This document shows positions 24,345-33,951 of a stretch of 43,519 nucleotides of DNA, piece by piece (position 1 is the stretch's first letter; each line of letters starts with the position of its first letter). Below the pieces are notes generated by a model that saw nothing but the letters and a program-made list of their open reading frames with translations, ran no database searches and was not told where the DNA came from. The translations under genes were made by a program, and so were the position numbers. Where the stretch lies: NCBI GenBank assembly GCA_937922235.1, contig CAKZVC010000024.1, positions 1 to 43,519 of the forward strand. Direction: 5' to 3'. Origin of the DNA: an uncultured Acidimicrobiales bacterium. Lineage in GTDB: Bacteria > Actinomycetota > Acidimicrobiia > Acidimicrobiales > SHLQ01.

Positions 24345-26885
24345 TTATTCCTCTTCAGAGCCTGCTGTCTCAGCGGGAGCGTCGCCACCAGCGTCGTCGC
24401 TGCTGGCTTCGGTTGGCTCGCCTTCGGCGTCTTCGTCTTCCTCACTAGCGAGAACTCGAGCAACCGCGGCCACGTGATGGCCGTCGTTGACGTTCATGAC
24501 CCGAACACCAGATGCATCGCGACCCTGGGTCGAGATGTCGTTCACAGCGGTTCGGATGAGCGTGCCACCGTCACCGATGAGCATGATCTCTTCGCCTTCG
24601 GCAACCATGAAGGCCGCAACAACGTGGCCCTTCTTCTCGTTGACCTTGATACCGCGGACACCAAGACCGCCACGACCCTTCGTTGGGTACTGGTCGAGCT
24701 CGGACTGTTTGCCGTATCCCTCAGAGGTAATGATCAGCAGGTTGGTGTCTTCCTGTTCGCGAGCACATGCGACCAGCTCGTCACCCTCGCGGAACTTCAT
24801 GCCACGAACACCAGCTGCAGTTCGACCCATCGGGCGAACAGCGTCCTCGTCGAAGCGAATCGTCTGACCGTTCTTCGACACCAAGAACACGTCCTGGCTT
24901 TCGTTCAACGGAATGACGTCCATGAGCTCGTCGCCGTCGTTCAACTTGATGGCGATAAGGCCGGCCTTCAGGTTGCTGTCGTAGGCGTTGAAGAGCGTCT
25001 TCTTCACTCGACCAAGCTTCGTTGCAAAGAACAGGTAGCGGTTCGTCTCGTAGTCGCGGGTGTCGATGATCGCTTGGATCTTCTCTTCCGGCTGGAGCTG
25101 CAACAGATTCACGATTGCCGTGCCGCGTGCGGTTCGGCTCGTCATTGGAATCTGGTGGGCTTTGAGTCGGTACACCTTGCCGCGGTTGCTGAAGAACAGC
25201 AGATACGCGTGCGCAGTGGTGTGAATCATGTTGACGACATAGTCGTCGTCCTTCAGATTCGCTCCGGCAACGCCACGGCCTCCGCGGCTCTGGGTGCGGA
25301 ATTCGTCGATCGACATGGTCTTGACGTAGCCGCCAGCCGACATCGTGAAGACAAGGTCTTCGTCGTCGATGAGATCTTCGATGTCGATCTCGCCTGGATC
25401 GTGCATGAGTTCGGACCGGCGCTCGTCGGCCACCTCGTCCTTGACCTCTTGCAGCTGTTCCTTCATGACCTCGAAGAGACGACCTTCATCGTTAAGGATC
25501 TTCTCGAGCTCGGCGATTTCTTCACGGAGCTTGGCCATCTCAGCGTCGAGGTCGGCGCGACCAAGACGAGTGAGACGACTGAGCGGCATGTCGAGAATGT
25601 GGTTCGCCTGGATCTCCGAGAACTCGAATGGCTTGGCCATCAATGCGTCACGGGCAGCGCCTTTGTCTTCGGACGCTCGAATCGCCGCAATGATCTCGTC
25701 GATCAGATCGAGGGCCTTAATCAGACCTTCGACGATGTGCGCTCGGGCGAGCTTCTTGTCGAGACGGAACTGGCTTCGGCGAGTGATGACCTCGACCTGG
25801 TGCTTGATGTACGGCACCAGCAGCTCGCGCAAGTTGAGCGTGCGAGGCACGCCGTCGACCAACGCAACCGCGTTCATCGAGAACGACGTCTGCAGCGGCG
25901 TGCGCTTGTAGAGGTTGTTGAGCACGACGAGTGCTGGAGCATCGCGCTTGAGCTTGATCTCGATCTTGGTCTCGCCCTTGGATGAGTAATCGTTGATGTC
26001 GGAGATGCCATCGAGGTCCTTCGAGGCAAGGAGTTCCTTGATCTTGCTGAAGACCGAGTTCGGGCTGACCTGGTAGGGCAGCTCGGTGACGACAATCGTG
26101 TCGTTGGTCTTGCCTTCGACGATCTCTGCGCGGGCACGCATCTTGATGCTGCCTCGACCAGTTCGGTAGGCGTCGGCAATTCCGGCGCGACCCATGATGA
26201 GGCCGCCCGTTGGAAAGTCAGGGCCCTTTACGAACGCCATGAGATCGCCAGGCTCGGCATCAGGGTTATCGATCAGATGGAGCGTGGCGTCGATCACCTC
26301 GCCCAAGTTGTGCGGCGGGATGCTTGTGGCCATACCAACCGCAATGCCCTGACCGCCGTTCACCAGAAGGTTCGGGAAGCGGGCTGGCAATACCTCGGGC
26401 TCGGAGAACTCACCCGAGTAGTTGTCGAGGAAATCGACGGTGTTCTCGTCGATGTCGGCGAGCAAGCGAAGCGCCAACGGATCGAGACGACACTCCGTGT
26501 ATCGAGCAGCAGCTGGCGAATCGTCGGGGGTGTAGCCGAAGTTGCCCTGCGGCTCGATGAGCCGGTGCCGAAGCGAGAAGTCTTGCGCCATTCGCACAAG
26601 CGAGTCGTAGATCGCCGAGTCGCCGTGCGGGTGGTACTTGCCCATGACCTCGCCCGTAACACGAGCCGACTTCATGGTTGGGCGGTCGGGGTTCGCGTTG
26701 AGCTCGTTCATGGCCCACAAGATGCGGCGGTGAACTGGCTTCAATCCGTCACGCACATCGGGAAGCGCACGAGACACGATGACCGACATGGCGTAATCGA
26801 GGAAGGAACGCTCCATTTCCTCTTGGATGTCGATGGGTTCGATAGCGAACTGGGCGCCATCTCCGGAGTCAGTGATGTCAGACAT
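24345..26885 (-). CDS. gyrA: DNA gyrase subunit A
   Basis: An 846-residue subunit of the type IIA topoisomerase that puts negative supercoils into DNA. The catalytic tyrosine is Tyr129 in AARYTECRL. The quinolone region [10 protein letters not shown] carries Ser90 and Asp94 (E. coli Ser83/Asp87), so the site has the usual susceptible-type residues. The C-terminal beta-pinwheel has a GyrA box, QSRGGRG, needed for DNA wrapping, and an acidic tail follows it. The ATG at 26885 lies inside the end of a 22-codon frame that begins right after gyrB, so gyrA translation is probably coupled to gyrB. Confidence 0.98.
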   Translation of the reverse strand: MSDITDSGDGAQFAIEPIDIQEEMERSFLDYAMSVIVSRALPDVRDGLKPVHRRILWAMNELNANPDRPTMKSARVTGEVMGKYHPHGDSAIYDSLVRMAQDFSLRHRLIEPQGNFGYTPDDSPAAARYTECRLDPLALRLLADIDENTVDFLDNYSGEFSEPEVLPARFPNLLVNGGQGIAVGMATSIPPHNLGEVIDATLHLIDNPDAEPGDLMAFVKGPDFPTGGLIMGRAGIADAYRTGRGSIKMRARAEIVEGKTNDTIVVTELPYQVSPNSVFSKIKELLASKDLDGISDINDYSSKGETKIEIKLKRDAPALVVLNNLYKRTPLQTSFSMNAVALVDGVPRTLNLRELLVPYIKHQVEVITRRSQFRLDKKLARAHIVEGLIKALDLIDEIIAAIRASEDKGAARDALMAKPFEFSEIQANHILDMPLSRLTRLGRADLDAEMAKLREEIAELEKILNDEGRLFEVMKEQLQEVKDEVADERRSELMHDPGEIDIEDLIDDEDLVFTMSAGGYVKTMSIDEFRTQSRGGRGVAGANLKDDDYVVNMIHTTAHAYLLFFSNRGKVYRLKAHQIPMTSRTARGTAIVNLLQLQPEEKIQAIIDTRDYETNRYLFFATKLGRVKKTLFNAYDSNLKAGLIAIKLNDGDELMDVIPLNESQDVFLVSKNGQTIRFDEDAVRPMGRTAAGVRGMKFREGDELVACAREQEDTNLLIITSEGYGKQSELDQYPTKGRGGLGVRGIKVNEKKGHVVAAFMVAEGEEIMLIGDGGTLIRTAVNDISTQGRDASGVRVMNVNDGHHVAAVARVLASEEDEDAEGEPTEASSDDAGGDAPAETAGSEEE

Positions 26886-26946
26886 TCATCTGCCCTCTTT
26901 GTGCTTTGCACGGGGCCGGGCGGCCCCGCTCGTAAAACTCGCTCAT
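26878..26946 (-). CDS. 22-codon leader or coupling frame between gyrB and gyrA
   Basis: The gyrB stop is part of a strong ribosome site (TAGGAG) placed six bases before an ATG at 26946. The frame reads [22 protein letters not shown] and stops at 26878-26880, eight bases inside gyrA. It contains a GC hairpin (26911-26928: CGGGGCCG-CC...). Ribosomes reading it would melt that hairpin and end at the gyrA start, so it looks like a coupling device rather than a functional peptide. Confidence 0.5.
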   Translation of the reverse strand: MSEFYERGRPAPCKAQRGQMNV

Positions 26947-26955
26947 GGGGATCTC

Positions 26956-28899
26956 CTAAATGTCCAAGAAGCGAACATCTTTGGCGTTCGTCTGGATGAA
27001 GTGCTTACGACGGGCGACGTCCTCGCCCATAAGGGTGCTGAAGACCTCGTCAGCCATAGCCGCCTGATCGACCGACACCTGCAACAGGGTTCGATCGCCA
27101 GGGTTCATGGTGGTCTCGGCGAGCTCCTGCCACTGCATCTCGCCTAGGCCCTTCAGACGCTGGAAGTCCTTCTTGTGGTTTGGATGCTCCTCGAGGAAGG
27201 AGTCTTTCTCGCGGTCGTCCTTCAGGTAGAGCTTGCTCTTGCCCTGCGTTGTTGAATACAGCGGTGGTTGAGCGATGTAGATGTGCTTGTTCTCGACGAG
27301 CTCGCGCATCTGACGGAAGAAGAATGTGAGCAGCAGCGTGCGGATGTGGCTGCCGTCGACATCAGCATCGGCCAGGAGAATGATCTTGTGGTAACGGATC
27401 TTCTCGATGTCGAACTCGTCGCCGATTCCGGCACCGATGGCCTGGATGAGCGTCTGCACCTCGAGGTTCTTCAGCATGCGGTCGAGACGGGCCCGCTCGA
27501 CGTTGAGGATCTTGCCGCGAATAGGCAAGATCGCCATCGTCTTTGGATCGCGCGCCTGAATGGCCGAACCACCTGCAGAGTCGCCCTCCACAATGAACAG
27601 TTCGCGTTCACGCGGATCCTTTGAGGAGCAGTCCTTGAGCTTCTCGGGCATGCCAGCGCCGTCGAGCGCCGTCTTGTTGCGGATGGTGTCGCGAGCAGCT
27701 CGTGCGGCCTCACGGGCCCGCTGAGCAGCGATCGACTTGTCGATAATGACCCGGCCTTCCTTCGGGTTCTCCTCGAGCCATTCGGCGAGCTTCTCGTTGG
27801 TGGCCTTCTCGACCATCGAACGGACCGACACGTTGCCGAGCTTGTCCTTCGTCTGGCCTTCGAACTGTGGGTCTTGGAGGCGGACCGAGATGATGGCCGT
27901 AAGGCCCTCTCGAACGTCATCGCCGGACAGAGACTCATTCTCTTTCAGATAGTTCTTCTCGTGCCCGTAGGAGTTGAGCGTGCGGGTGAGCGCCGACCGG
28001 AAGCCGGTCTCGTGCATGCCGCCGCCACCGGTCGTGATGCCGTTCGCGAAGCTGTGGAGGCCATCGTTGTTGAAGCCGGTGTTCCATTGGAAGGCAATCT
28101 CGACTTCTTGGGTCTCTTCGGCAACTTCGTAGTAGCCGACCTTCGCGAAGAGCGCTTCCTTCGACTGATTGACGTGGCGAACAAAGTCGCTGATGCCACC
28201 TTCGTAGTGGAACTCGATCCATCCGTCTTCGTTGGCATCTTCGTGCACTTCGTCGCGGCGCTCGTCGCGGAAACGGATCTTCAAGCCGCGGTTGAGGAAC
28301 GCCATCATCTGGAACCGGTCGAGCAAAGTCTGTGCTCGAAACTCGGTCTCTTCGAAGATGGTGTCGTCGGGCCAGAAGCGAACAGTGGTGCCGGTGAAGT
28401 CCTTCGGCGAGTCGCCACGTACTTCGAGCTTGGTTTGCACCGTGCCGCCGTCGGCGAAGTCCATGTAGTGATGCTTGCCGTCGCGGTCGATCTGGACCTC
28501 GACCTTCTTGCTCAGTGCGTTAACCACCGAGATGCCCACGCCGTGGAGACCGCCGGAGACCTTGTAGCCACCTCCGCCGAACTTGCCGCCAGCGTGCAGC
28601 ACGGTCATGACGACCTCAGCCGCCGACATGCCTTCGTACTTAGGATGCTCGCCGGTGGGGATGCCGCGACCGTCGTCTCGGACCTCGACAGAATCGTCGG
28701 TGTGCACGATGACTTCGATGGCCGAGCAATGGCCGGCCATGGCCTCATCGACCGAGTTGTCAACAACCTCATATACGAGGTGGTGCAGGCCCTGCGGACC
28801 CGTCGAGCCGATGTACATACCGGGGCGCTTTCGGACGGCTTCGAGGCCCTCCAATACGGTGATGTTCTCTGCGCTGTAGGACTCGGGTGAATCAGCCAC
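26956..28899 (-). CDS. gyrB: DNA gyrase subunit B
   Basis: A 647-residue ATPase subunit of gyrase. I choose the GTG at 28899 (VADSPESYSAENITVL) because it has a good ribosome site (GGAAAGGAAG, five bases upstream); the open frame extends 39 codons further with no conserved residues. The GHKL ATPase domain has HHLVYEVVDNSVDEA, then VKVSGGLHGVG-type motifs; the TOPRIM domain has EGDSAGGSA and DADVDGSHI for Mg2+ binding. It is first in gyrB-gyrA, with a 490-base upstream interval holding a DnaA-box match. Confidence 0.97.
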   Translation of the reverse strand: MADSPESYSAENITVLEGLEAVRKRPGMYIGSTGPQGLHHLVYEVVDNSVDEAMAGHCSAIEVIVHTDDSVEVRDDGRGIPTGEHPKYEGMSAAEVVMTVLHAGGKFGGGGYKVSGGLHGVGISVVNALSKKVEVQIDRDGKHHYMDFADGGTVQTKLEVRGDSPKDFTGTTVRFWPDDTIFEETEFRAQTLLDRFQMMAFLNRGLKIRFRDERRDEVHEDANEDGWIEFHYEGGISDFVRHVNQSKEALFAKVGYYEVAEETQEVEIAFQWNTGFNNDGLHSFANGITTGGGGMHETGFRSALTRTLNSYGHEKNYLKENESLSGDDVREGLTAIISVRLQDPQFEGQTKDKLGNVSVRSMVEKATNEKLAEWLEENPKEGRVIIDKSIAAQRAREAARAARDTIRNKTALDGAGMPEKLKDCSSKDPRERELFIVEGDSAGGSAIQARDPKTMAILPIRGKILNVERARLDRMLKNLEVQTLIQAIGAGIGDEFDIEKIRYHKIILLADADVDGSHIRTLLLTFFFRQMRELVENKHIYIAQPPLYSTTQGKSKLYLKDDREKDSFLEEHPNHKKDFQRLKGLGEMQWQELAETTMNPGDRTLLQVSVDQAAMADEVFSTLMGEDVARRKHFIQTNAKDVRFLDI

Positions 28900-29392
28900 A
28901 AAACTTCCTTTCCCGTCGAATTCGACACAGCTCACAAGTGACCCAAACGAGACTCCGCGCCCGTGTGAATTACGACCTTGTAAGTCTACCAGACAGGGGG
29001 TGACATCTTGGGTCAACGCCTCGGTTTATCGGAAGTTATCCACAGGCGTTTTCGATTGATTTTTCAAGGAATTTCTGGGGCGGCATTCGGCCTCCCCCAG
29101 GTACCCCCAATGAGGTGACGCGAATGCTCTCGCCACAGCCGCAACGGACGATGATCGAGACCGATCGTGCAGGCAAAAACCTACCCGTTCAGCTAGCTCG
29201 GATCAGGTACGCCACTATTGGGGCTTCCCATCTGCTGGTGTGTCTGTACCTTTGGTTCCTGAGTAGTGACAGCACCCGTGCTGAAACTGTTTGCTTTGGG
29301 TCAGCCCGACACTCCCGCCAGTTGGGCTGGCCTTAAAGCAAGTTCTTCCGGAACGCTCCGCCGGACACTGTCAGCCAACAGAAGCTTTGGCG
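28900..29392. other. intergenic region upstream of gyrB with one DnaA-box match
   Basis: No convincing gene. It holds TTATCCACA at 29036-29044, an exact match to the DnaA box, next to an A+T-rich patch (GATTGATTTTTCAAGGAATTT, read within 29055-29077), and a small hairpin GCCAG-CCCAA-CTGGC at about 29312-29332 that could end the Tat-protein transcript. A single box is too few for an origin; it may instead mark DnaA control of gyrB. Confidence 0.45.
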
Positions 29393-30022
29393 CTACCCGA
29401 CAGAAACCTCGACATTGTCGAGACCCCAGGATTCGTCGTTCACAGCCTGCAGACCGCTGCCAAAGAAGTTGAAGTTCGCCGTTGATGCCGTGTGTGGAAT
29501 CTCCACGCAATATCGGATGACCCGGTCAGTCCAATAGGTGCCGGTCGAGAACCAGAGTTGGGCCGGCCCTTCCGTGATCGTGCCGCCAGCTGGAGCGTTC
29601 GCGAGATCGTATGGCTCGTTCCAGATCGTGGTGCCATCGATCGCAAACCCGAAACGGTCGGGCCCACCCCATGTCGGGTTGCTGCCATCCCACGAGTCGT
29701 TCACAAACAGGTCGAAACAGATTCGGACACATTGGTGAGCCGGCAACGCGACGGTCAACGTGACGCTGTCGTTCGTGAACCGGCCGAGGATCCTTCGCGT
29801 CGGTGTTGCATTCGCCGTGCTCACGTTGTTCCACGACGCTACGGACGGCACGCCAATCGCGCCCTGAAAGTCCTCGGAGTAGACCACCGAGTACCCGCCT
29901 GAGGGTGTTGCGGCAGCGACGCGATCAAGACCGACGACGCTGGGCGCGATCCACATGCCGGTCGCGGCAGCGCCACCCGCGAGTGCCTGCCGCCGAGAAA
30001 TTGGGGATGAACCGTTCGCCAT
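29393..30022 (-). CDS. Tat-exported protein of unknown function
   Basis: A 209-residue secreted protein. The N-terminus SPISRRQALAGGAAATGMW is a twin-arginine signal, and cleavage is expected near AAA-TP (about residue 38). The mature part looks like one all-beta jelly-roll domain, with a C-terminal DESWGLDNVEVSVG segment of the kind seen in many secreted bacterial carbohydrate-binding-like domains; two Cys are in HQCVRICFD. No catalytic motif is visible. It lies between dciA and gyrB, where no such gene is usual, and has its own flanking hairpins, so it is probably transcribed alone. Confidence 0.65.
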   Translation of the reverse strand: MANGSSPISRRQALAGGAAATGMWIAPSVVGLDRVAAATPSGGYSVVYSEDFQGAIGVPSVASWNNVSTANATPTRRILGRFTNDSVTLTVALPAHQCVRICFDLFVNDSWDGSNPTWGGPDRFGFAIDGTTIWNEPYDLANAPAGGTITEGPAQLWFSTGTYWTDRVIRYCVEIPHTASTANFNFFGSGLQAVNDESWGLDNVEVSVG

Positions 30023-30065
30023 AACGTGTTCCCATCGGCCTAACGACCGAGCACTATGAGCACCG

Positions 30066-30085
30066 CTACCTGCAAAAACAGGTAG
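30066..30085 (-). terminator. hairpin after the recF-dciA pair
   Basis: CTACCTG, a loop TTTTTG and CAGGTAG form a 7-base stem about ten bases after the dciA stop on the minus strand. It separates recF-dciA from the Tat-protein gene. Confidence 0.55.
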
Positions 30086-30093
30086 AGCGCGAG

Positions 30094-30459
30094 CTAGCCC
30101 TTCGCCACCTGAACGCGGATCTCGGTGATCTCAACGGTGTTCGCCATCGTCGTGATCTGACGAAGCATTTCCTCGCTCATCCACTCCATTTCGCTCGCCC
30201 ACGCCGGGTTCGCGACCTCCAGAAAGAGCACGCCATTCTCGATGCGCGTGGGCGTCGTGTGCTCAGCAATGACCTTTCCAACCAGACTCTCCCAATCGGA
30301 GAACACCGATTCAACAACGTCAGCCTTTGGGGCGTTCAGGTGCTTCAGAACGCGCTCGACGCCACCGCCAACCTGCTGCGGGCCATCCCAGAACCTCCGG
30401 TACGTCCGCGAGCGGGGAACGTCGCCAGGCAGTCGACGAGGGACGTCAGAGCTGGGCAT
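30094..30459 (-). CDS. dciA: DciA-like DUF721 protein, replicative helicase loader family
   Basis: A 121-residue protein; the ATG at 30459 has the site GGAGCTTGGCC and overlaps the end of recF by 14 bases. The conserved DUF721 core is present: a first helix after PQQVGGGVERVLKHL, then W-x-x-LVGKVIAEHTTPTRI and the ENGVLFLEVANPAWASEME segment. DUF721 proteins (DciA) bind and load the replicative helicase DnaB in bacteria that lack DnaC/DnaI. The overlap with recF and the closeness to gyrase fit a replication role. Confidence 0.85.
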   Translation of the reverse strand: MPSSDVPRRLPGDVPRSRTYRRFWDGPQQVGGGVERVLKHLNAPKADVVESVFSDWESLVGKVIAEHTTPTRIENGVLFLEVANPAWASEMEWMSEEMLRQITTMANTVEITEIRVQVAKG

Positions 30460-31564
30460 GGCCAAGCTCCTGTGTGATCGACACTCGGTCGAGACGGATC
30501 GTGGCATCAGCCACCGCTCCTGGCGGAAGATCGATTGCGCTCGTCAGCAACGTTTGACCTCCAGGGAGAGCTGCCACAAGGGCTGCCGAACGGCCATCGT
30601 CGAGCTCAGAGAACACATCGTCGAGCACAAGCAGCGGTGCTACCCCAGTCGTCGCCCGCACGAGCTCGTGACCGGCCAGACGAAGAGCGAGCGCCAACGA
30701 GCGCTGCTCCCCTTGTGATGCATGGGTGCGAGCCGGCATGCCGTTCAGCCAAATCTCGATCTCGTCACGATGTGGCCCGACGGTGGTCACCCCACGACGA
30801 ACATCGTCCTTGCGAGCGTCGCTCAACGCGTTGAGCAGACCAACCTCGTGCCATGGAGCAACGTAGCGAAGCTGAACGTCGTGCTCGCCCCCAGCAACCG
30901 CTTGCAGGGCCGCGGCGACAAGCGGCGAGAGCCGCTCGACTACATCAGCACGCAAGGCACCAAGCTGATCGCCGGCCTCGGCGAGCTTCGCATCCCACAC
31001 ATCGAGCGTGAACGCAGCATCGGTATCGAGCCGGCCATGCACCCCCTTCAACAACGCGTTTCGCTGCTTCAGCACCTTGTCGACCTGGGCTCGAATGGCC
31101 TCGTTTCGCGGATGCTGACCAACGACGACGTGATCGAGGTAGGTGCGCCGTTCGCCCGGGGACCCCTTGACCATTTCTAAGTCATCCGGGGCAAAGACGG
31201 TGATCGACATGACACCGAGAAGGTCGCGATTGCGCTGCACCCGCTGGCGATTCATTTGAATCCGAGCTCGACCCGTTCGAGGAAGCTCGGCCTCGAGCAG
31301 CAGTTCGCGCTCGTCAGATCGAAGCTGTGCGCGAGCAATGGCCTTGTCAGCCCCGCGCCGAACCAGCGCATCGGTCGGCGCGCCGCGGAACGACCGCATC
31401 GTGGTGAGCCACGCAATGGCCTCGACGATGTTCGTCTTCCCCGAACCGTTCGGACCAATCAACGCTGTCACACCGCGAGCAAACTCAAGATCGACCTGTT
31501 CGTGCGACCGAAAGTCGGTCAACCAGAGACGCTCGAGTATGAGCGCTGAAGTCGAATCATCCAC
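30446..31564 (-). CDS. recF: DNA replication and repair protein RecF
   Basis: A 372-residue ABC-type ATPase of recombinational gap repair. Walker A GPNGSGKT is at 37-44, the ABC signature SQGEQRSLALALRLA precedes Walker B in LLVLDDVFSELD, all at normal spacing, and the length is typical (about 360-400). It binds DNA gaps and guides RecA loading with RecO and RecR. Normally dnaN lies just upstream; here the upstream 253 bases carry no gene and the next gene runs the other way, so this block has been separated from dnaA-dnaN. Confidence 0.96.
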   Translation of the reverse strand: MDDSTSALILERLWLTDFRSHEQVDLEFARGVTALIGPNGSGKTNIVEAIAWLTTMRSFRGAPTDALVRRGADKAIARAQLRSDERELLLEAELPRTGRARIQMNRQRVQRNRDLLGVMSITVFAPDDLEMVKGSPGERRTYLDHVVVGQHPRNEAIRAQVDKVLKQRNALLKGVHGRLDTDAAFTLDVWDAKLAEAGDQLGALRADVVERLSPLVAAALQAVAGGEHDVQLRYVAPWHEVGLLNALSDARKDDVRRGVTTVGPHRDEIEIWLNGMPARTHASQGEQRSLALALRLAGHELVRATTGVAPLLVLDDVFSELDDGRSAALVAALPGGQTLLTSAIDLPPGAVADATIRLDRVSITQELGHAQL

Positions 31565-31817
31565 CAGGTAAGGCTACTACCGCTGGGACTTCCGCCCAGA
31601 CCCGAAGAAGCCGGTCGAGTTGTTTCGCTCGACACTCCCGGTCGAGATCCGCGGAAGCCGACATGGGTCACTGCGAACGCTGCGCGTTCGTGCGAGCTCC
31701 GCTCCCCTTGAGCGCTTTCTCTTTGCGATGTTTGGGGCGTCAGCAACAAACTCGAGTTCGGTGAAGCCCGCCAGGGCTGAACCGATACCGATACCTGGGT
31801 CTTTTGTCTCTTAGGTC

Positions 31818-32987
31818 GTGGCGGGGCTGGTCGATCACACGGGTATGGACCGGATAGCGCGTTGGTTTACGCGCGAGATCGCTATCAAGATCGCACAACG
31901 ACTTCTCGTAGAGATGGTCGTTGTCTTTGCCGTCCTACTCGCGGCCTTGATCAGTTTCGGAGTCTCGCCTCCGCTGACAGCCGCCGCTGTTGTTGTGGCG
32001 CTCCCACTCTTTGCGGTTCTGCGGGTTGTCTCGAGCTGCTTTCTGAACCCGCTCAACAGCATCTACCTCACTCGTTGGCCCCACCCCACCGGAGACATCC
32101 ACCCGGTCGAACAGACAAACGCCGACAGCGAAACCGACCTGGCGCTGAAGTCTCACGGTTTCGTTGCCCGGGGTGCCATCGATGAATGGGGCGGAGCAAC
32201 CACAAACATCTACACCCGCGGAGCGAATCAAACCATCGTCCTCACGAGCGACGATGCCGACCTCATCGTGCTCTCCGGCCTGACCGACACTCGCCTTGTC
32301 GCCACCACCAAGCAGCTCATCCCACCGCACCGTCGCCTCGTACTGAACCACCGGTACGACACCGACGTCACCGCCCTACTTCTCAATCATGTCGAGGTGT
32401 TGAAGACCTTGACCGACGACGGGCACCGCATCGTGCCCATGACCCTTGACCACGTCATCGAACTGCTGGTCATCGAATGGGCCTCGTGGGACCAGATCGG
32501 GCCGGTTGTTGGACCATTTATCGGGATTGGCCAGAAGCGTTCGCTGGGGCTGCTGCAGGCTCGTGTCGACCCCGCCGAGCTCCTCGAGCGAAGCCTCGCA
32601 AAGCGCCCACGCATCACCGCAGATCGAGCGGATGGTGATCGGTGGACCATCCCAACCAGCCAAGCGGAGCCCGCCTCGTCCTTTCCGACCGTGTCAACGG
32701 CCGCAACCTCCGACACCACGACCGCACCAACAACCTCTCCTACGTCCGCTCTCGCGTCGCTCGCCCTCGCTCCGCTGCCGCCAGCGCCCGTGTTTCCTCC
32801 ACTCTCTCCTACCTCCGATCTGCCATCGCTCGCTCCGGCACGGCCACTACGCGTTACGCCACAAGCAGCAATGGCGACGATGCCGCCGAACGCGACTCCA
32901 CCGCCGCACGCACCAACACCGCACGCGCCACCTACTCCGCAACCGAACGCGGCTCCACCGTTTGCCCCACCTGAGGGAGCGCGCTGA
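31818..32987 (+). CDS. membrane protein with proline-rich C-terminal tail
   Basis: A 389-residue protein of no family I recognise. Two hydrophobic helices (about 33-52 and 53-75) are followed by a 200-residue alpha/beta domain (GATTNIYTRGANQTIVLTSD, then RLVATTKQLIPPHRRLVLNH) that reads like a soluble cytosolic domain, and then by about 110 residues of low-complexity Pro/Ala/Thr-rich tail. The tail is unlikely to fold and may reach through peptidoglycan or bind partners. Start GTG at 31818. Its stop overlaps the start of the EamA transporter gene (TGATG), so the two form one coupled unit. Confidence 0.6.
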   Translation: MAGLVDHTGMDRIARWFTREIAIKIAQRLLVEMVVVFAVLLAALISFGVSPPLTAAAVVVALPLFAVLRVVSSCFLNPLNSIYLTRWPHPTGDIHPVEQTNADSETDLALKSHGFVARGAIDEWGGATTNIYTRGANQTIVLTSDDADLIVLSGLTDTRLVATTKQLIPPHRRLVLNHRYDTDVTALLLNHVEVLKTLTDDGHRIVPMTLDHVIELLVIEWASWDQIGPVVGPFIGIGQKRSLGLLQARVDPAELLERSLAKRPRITADRADGDRWTIPTSQAEPASSFPTVSTAATSDTTTAPTTSPTSALASLALAPLPPAPVFPPLSPTSDLPSLAPARPLRVTPQAAMATMPPNATPPPHAPTPHAPPTPQPNAAPPFAPPEGAR

Positions 32988-33877
32988 TGTTCGTCGTTCT
33001 CCTCGCGGTTCTCTCGGGCATTTCCTACGGCGCCTCAGACTTCTCCGGCGCGCTAGCGACCAAGCGCAACGACGCCGCACTCGTCACGCTCGTTGTGCAG
33101 ATCATCTCGTTCGCGGCCATCGGCGTACTTCTCTTCATCGGCTTTGGCGGAAGCGAGCCAACGCCGATCGACTTCGTGTGGGGTGCACTCGGCGGCATCG
33201 GCGCCACGGTTGGACTCACCACCTTCTACCGAGCCCTTGCTGAAGGTCCGATGTCCACTGCAGCCGCAGTCACCGGACTCGTCGGGTCCCTCGTACCTGT
33301 CACCGCAGGATTCCTGATGGGCGAGGTCCCGAACAACCCAACACTGCTCGGCATTGCGCTAGCGATCCCAGCGGCGATCATCGTCTCGGTCGGAAGCATC
33401 GAAACGACCGCGCTCTCCCGGACGCTAAGCCCTCGCGCACGAAGCCTCCTCCGCACCCAAATCGGAGAGACACGACGACTCTCGGTTGTCGCTGGACTCG
33501 GCTTCGGCCTGTTCTTCGTGGCGTTGGCCCAGACATCGGAGAACTCGGGACTGTTCCCGCTCATCGGCGCCCGCGCTGCATCGATCGGAGCGCTGGCAAT
33601 TCTGCTGACGATCCGCAAATCGTGGACCTCGGTCGACGCCAATGACTACCCGTCGATCGGTGTGGCCGGCTTGCTCGATTGTGCCGCAAATAGCCTGTAC
33701 CTCTTGGCCCTCGCTGACGGCAGTATCACCTGGGTTGCGGCGGTTGTTTCGCTCTACCCGGTAGCAACTGTGCTGCTCGCTCGACTGTTTCTCAACGAGC
33801 ACCTCAGCCGCCTTCAGGTCGCTGGTTTGGCGATGGCGAGCTCGGCTCTGGTTTTCGTCAGCTTGGGTGCCGGCTAA
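32987..33877 (+). CDS. EamA/DMT family transporter
   Basis: A 296-residue protein with about ten hydrophobic helices in two repeats, starting LLAVLSGISYGASDFSGALA, as in the EamA half of drug/metabolite transporters; the second half contains LFVVALAQTSENSG-like and YPVATVLLARLFLNEHLS, the latter being the conserved end of EamA domains. The family exports metabolites, amino acids or nucleobases; the substrate cannot be told from sequence. Its ATG overlaps the preceding stop by one base. Confidence 0.85.
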   Translation: MFVVLLAVLSGISYGASDFSGALATKRNDAALVTLVVQIISFAAIGVLLFIGFGGSEPTPIDFVWGALGGIGATVGLTTFYRALAEGPMSTAAAVTGLVGSLVPVTAGFLMGEVPNNPTLLGIALAIPAAIIVSVGSIETTALSRTLSPRARSLLRTQIGETRRLSVVAGLGFGLFFVALAQTSENSGLFPLIGARAASIGALAILLTIRKSWTSVDANDYPSIGVAGLLDCAANSLYLLALADGSITWVAAVVSLYPVATVLLARLFLNEHLSRLQVAGLAMASSALVFVSLGAG

Positions 33878-33951
33878 CCCTCACGTGGGTCGTTTGATTC
33901 AATCCCTCGAACACCCTTGATTTCCCTAGGGTTGCGACCGATTACCACGCT

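Noticed and set aside
24474..25985. 503-codon plus-strand frame opposite gyrA
   Set aside because: It is the antisense shadow of the conserved gyrA coding sequence, with Val/Asp/Leu-rich composition typical of such shadows.
27874..28890. 338-codon plus-strand frame opposite gyrB
   Set aside because: Antisense shadow of gyrB; no domain and no ribosome site.
29036..29044. Chromosomal replication origin
   Set aside because: Only one DnaA box is present and dnaA/dnaN are not adjacent; an origin would need a cluster of boxes.
29115..29336. 73-codon frame in the gyrB upstream interval
   Set aside because: No ribosome site, no recognisable domain, and the codon pattern is not like that of neighbouring genes.
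31620..31814. 64-codon plus-strand frame between recF and the next gene
   Set aside because: Composition is Arg/Ser-rich as in shadow frames of GC-rich DNA, there is no ribosome site, and it lies in the divergent promoter gap.
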